16,225 nucleotides of DNA, taken from NCBI GenBank assembly GCA_023398615.1, contig JAEWSD010000105.1, positions 1-16,225 of the forward strand. Direction: 5' to 3'. Position numbers and translations under genes: made by a program. Of the stretch, positions 15,743 through 16,225 are shown piece by piece. The notes below the pieces were generated by a model, which ran no database searches, was not told the DNA's origin, and saw only the letters and a list, made by a program, of their open reading frames with translations. Origin of the DNA: Bacillota bacterium (lineage in GTDB: Bacteria > Bacillota > Clostridia > Lachnospirales > Lachnospiraceae). Positions within the stretch are counted from its first letter, which is position 1; every line of letters starts with the position of its first letter.

Positions 15743-16225
15743 TTATTTTATCCTAACTCCTTTACAAAAGACCATGTCCAGATTCAGCATTTCATCAACA
15801 ATTAAAAGATCCGCCCTTTTTCCTGCCGAGATACTGCCAACTTCATCATACAGGCATAAAAGCTTAGCCGGATTTGCAGTTGCCATCCGCACTGCATCAG
15901 AGAAAGGTACACCTACAAATCCAATCATATTTTTAACTGCCTTCAGCATTGTAAGCGTACTGCTTGCCAAGGCACCATCCTCATTTCGGGCAATCCCATC
16001 ACGAACATAAACCCTATAACCGCCAAATTCGAATTCGCCGTCTCCTAAACCTGTTGCCTGCATAGCATCTGTAACAAGAATAATTTTATCTCTTCCCTTA
16101 AGCCGATAAATCATTTTCATAATGTCTTTATTAACATGAACGCCATCACAAATCAGTTCGACAAAAGCATCACTTATTAATGCTTCTCCTGCAACTCCCG
16201 GCTCCCGATGGTTGATTCCTCTCAT
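15743..16225 (-). CDS. nagA: N-acetylglucosamine-6-phosphate deacetylase, C-terminal part (cut by window edge)
   Basis: The window holds the last 160 residues of an amidohydrolase-fold enzyme that removes acetate from GlcNAc-6-phosphate in amino-sugar and cell-wall recycling. Visible landmarks, numbered within the fragment, are RGINHREPGVAGEAL at the start, CDGVHVN with H30, VTDAM with catalytic-type D53, and the closing GSISAGKRADLLIVD strand. The ATG at the edge is internal, since relatives carry this stretch in the middle of the protein; the N-terminal half and the metal-binding HxH lie outside. A strong hairpin terminator follows the stop, so nagA is probably the last gene of its transcript. 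Confidence 0.93.
   Translation of the reverse strand: MRGINHREPGVAGEALISDAFVELICDGVHVNKDIMKMIYRLKGRDKIILVTDAMQATGLGDGEFEFGGYRVYVRDGIARNEDGALASSTLTMLKAVKNMIGFVGVPFSDAVRMATANPAKLLCLYDEVGSISAGKRADLLIVDEMLNLDMVFCKGVRIK

Noticed and set aside
1..16225. CRISPR arrays, tRNA or rRNA genes, phage-defence modules
   Set aside because: No regularly spaced repeats, no recognisable tRNA or rRNA stretches and no defence-type genes beyond the Fic protein were seen.

Overview
The window looks like a chromosomal segment of an anaerobic, low-to-mid GC Firmicute, most likely a clostridium of the Lachnospiraceae type. The grounds are strong AGGAGG-type ribosome binding sites, sigmaA-like promoters, the order atpB-E-F-H-A-G-D-C, a flavodiiron protein, a DUF438/hemerythrin/PAS protein and a chromosomal TetM-like GTPase. 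This placement is inferred from protein character, not from a database search. Every gene I can support lies on the minus strand, so transcription runs from high to low coordinates. Both edges cut genes: nagA on the right (N-terminus missing) and an AraC-type regulator on the left (C-terminus missing).

In transcription order, the 3' end of nagA (N-acetylglucosamine-6-phosphate deacetylase) is followed by a large nested palindrome with a U-tract that serves as its terminator. Next come a promoter overlapped by a CRP/FNR-like palindrome, fprA (flavodiiron O2/NO reductase), and a translationally coupled small ORF. That ORF joins a Cys-rich Crp-like start, a short stretch resembling the iron-sulfur cluster repair protein RIC/ScdA, and an intact DUF1858 domain that has its own strong ribosome binding site. 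The complete F1Fo ATP synthase operon atpBEFHAGDC follows, then a DUF438-hemerythrin-PAS protein. I see no convincing terminator between fprA and the DUF438 gene.

A new promoter with an extended -10 then drives trkA and trkH (potassium uptake) and, 16 bases downstream, a 655-residue TetM/EF-G-like GTPase that lacks the tetracycline-displacing loop of true Tet proteins. A separately promoted Fic protein with an N-terminal autoinhibitory motif ends at a hairpin, beyond which lies the AraC-type regulator with its own promoter.

Functionally, the ATP synthase (c-subunit residues point to H+ rather than Na+ coupling) exchanges ATP and proton motive force, on which Trk-type K+ uptake generally depends. 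The oxygen/NO-related genes sit immediately on both sides of the ATP synthase operon. The most noteworthy items are the apparent Crp/RIC/DUF1858 chimera, the CRP/FNR-like operator at fprA, and the TetM-like protein in a potassium-transport operon. I did not find a clearly new multi-gene system such as a phage-defence island or CRISPR locus.
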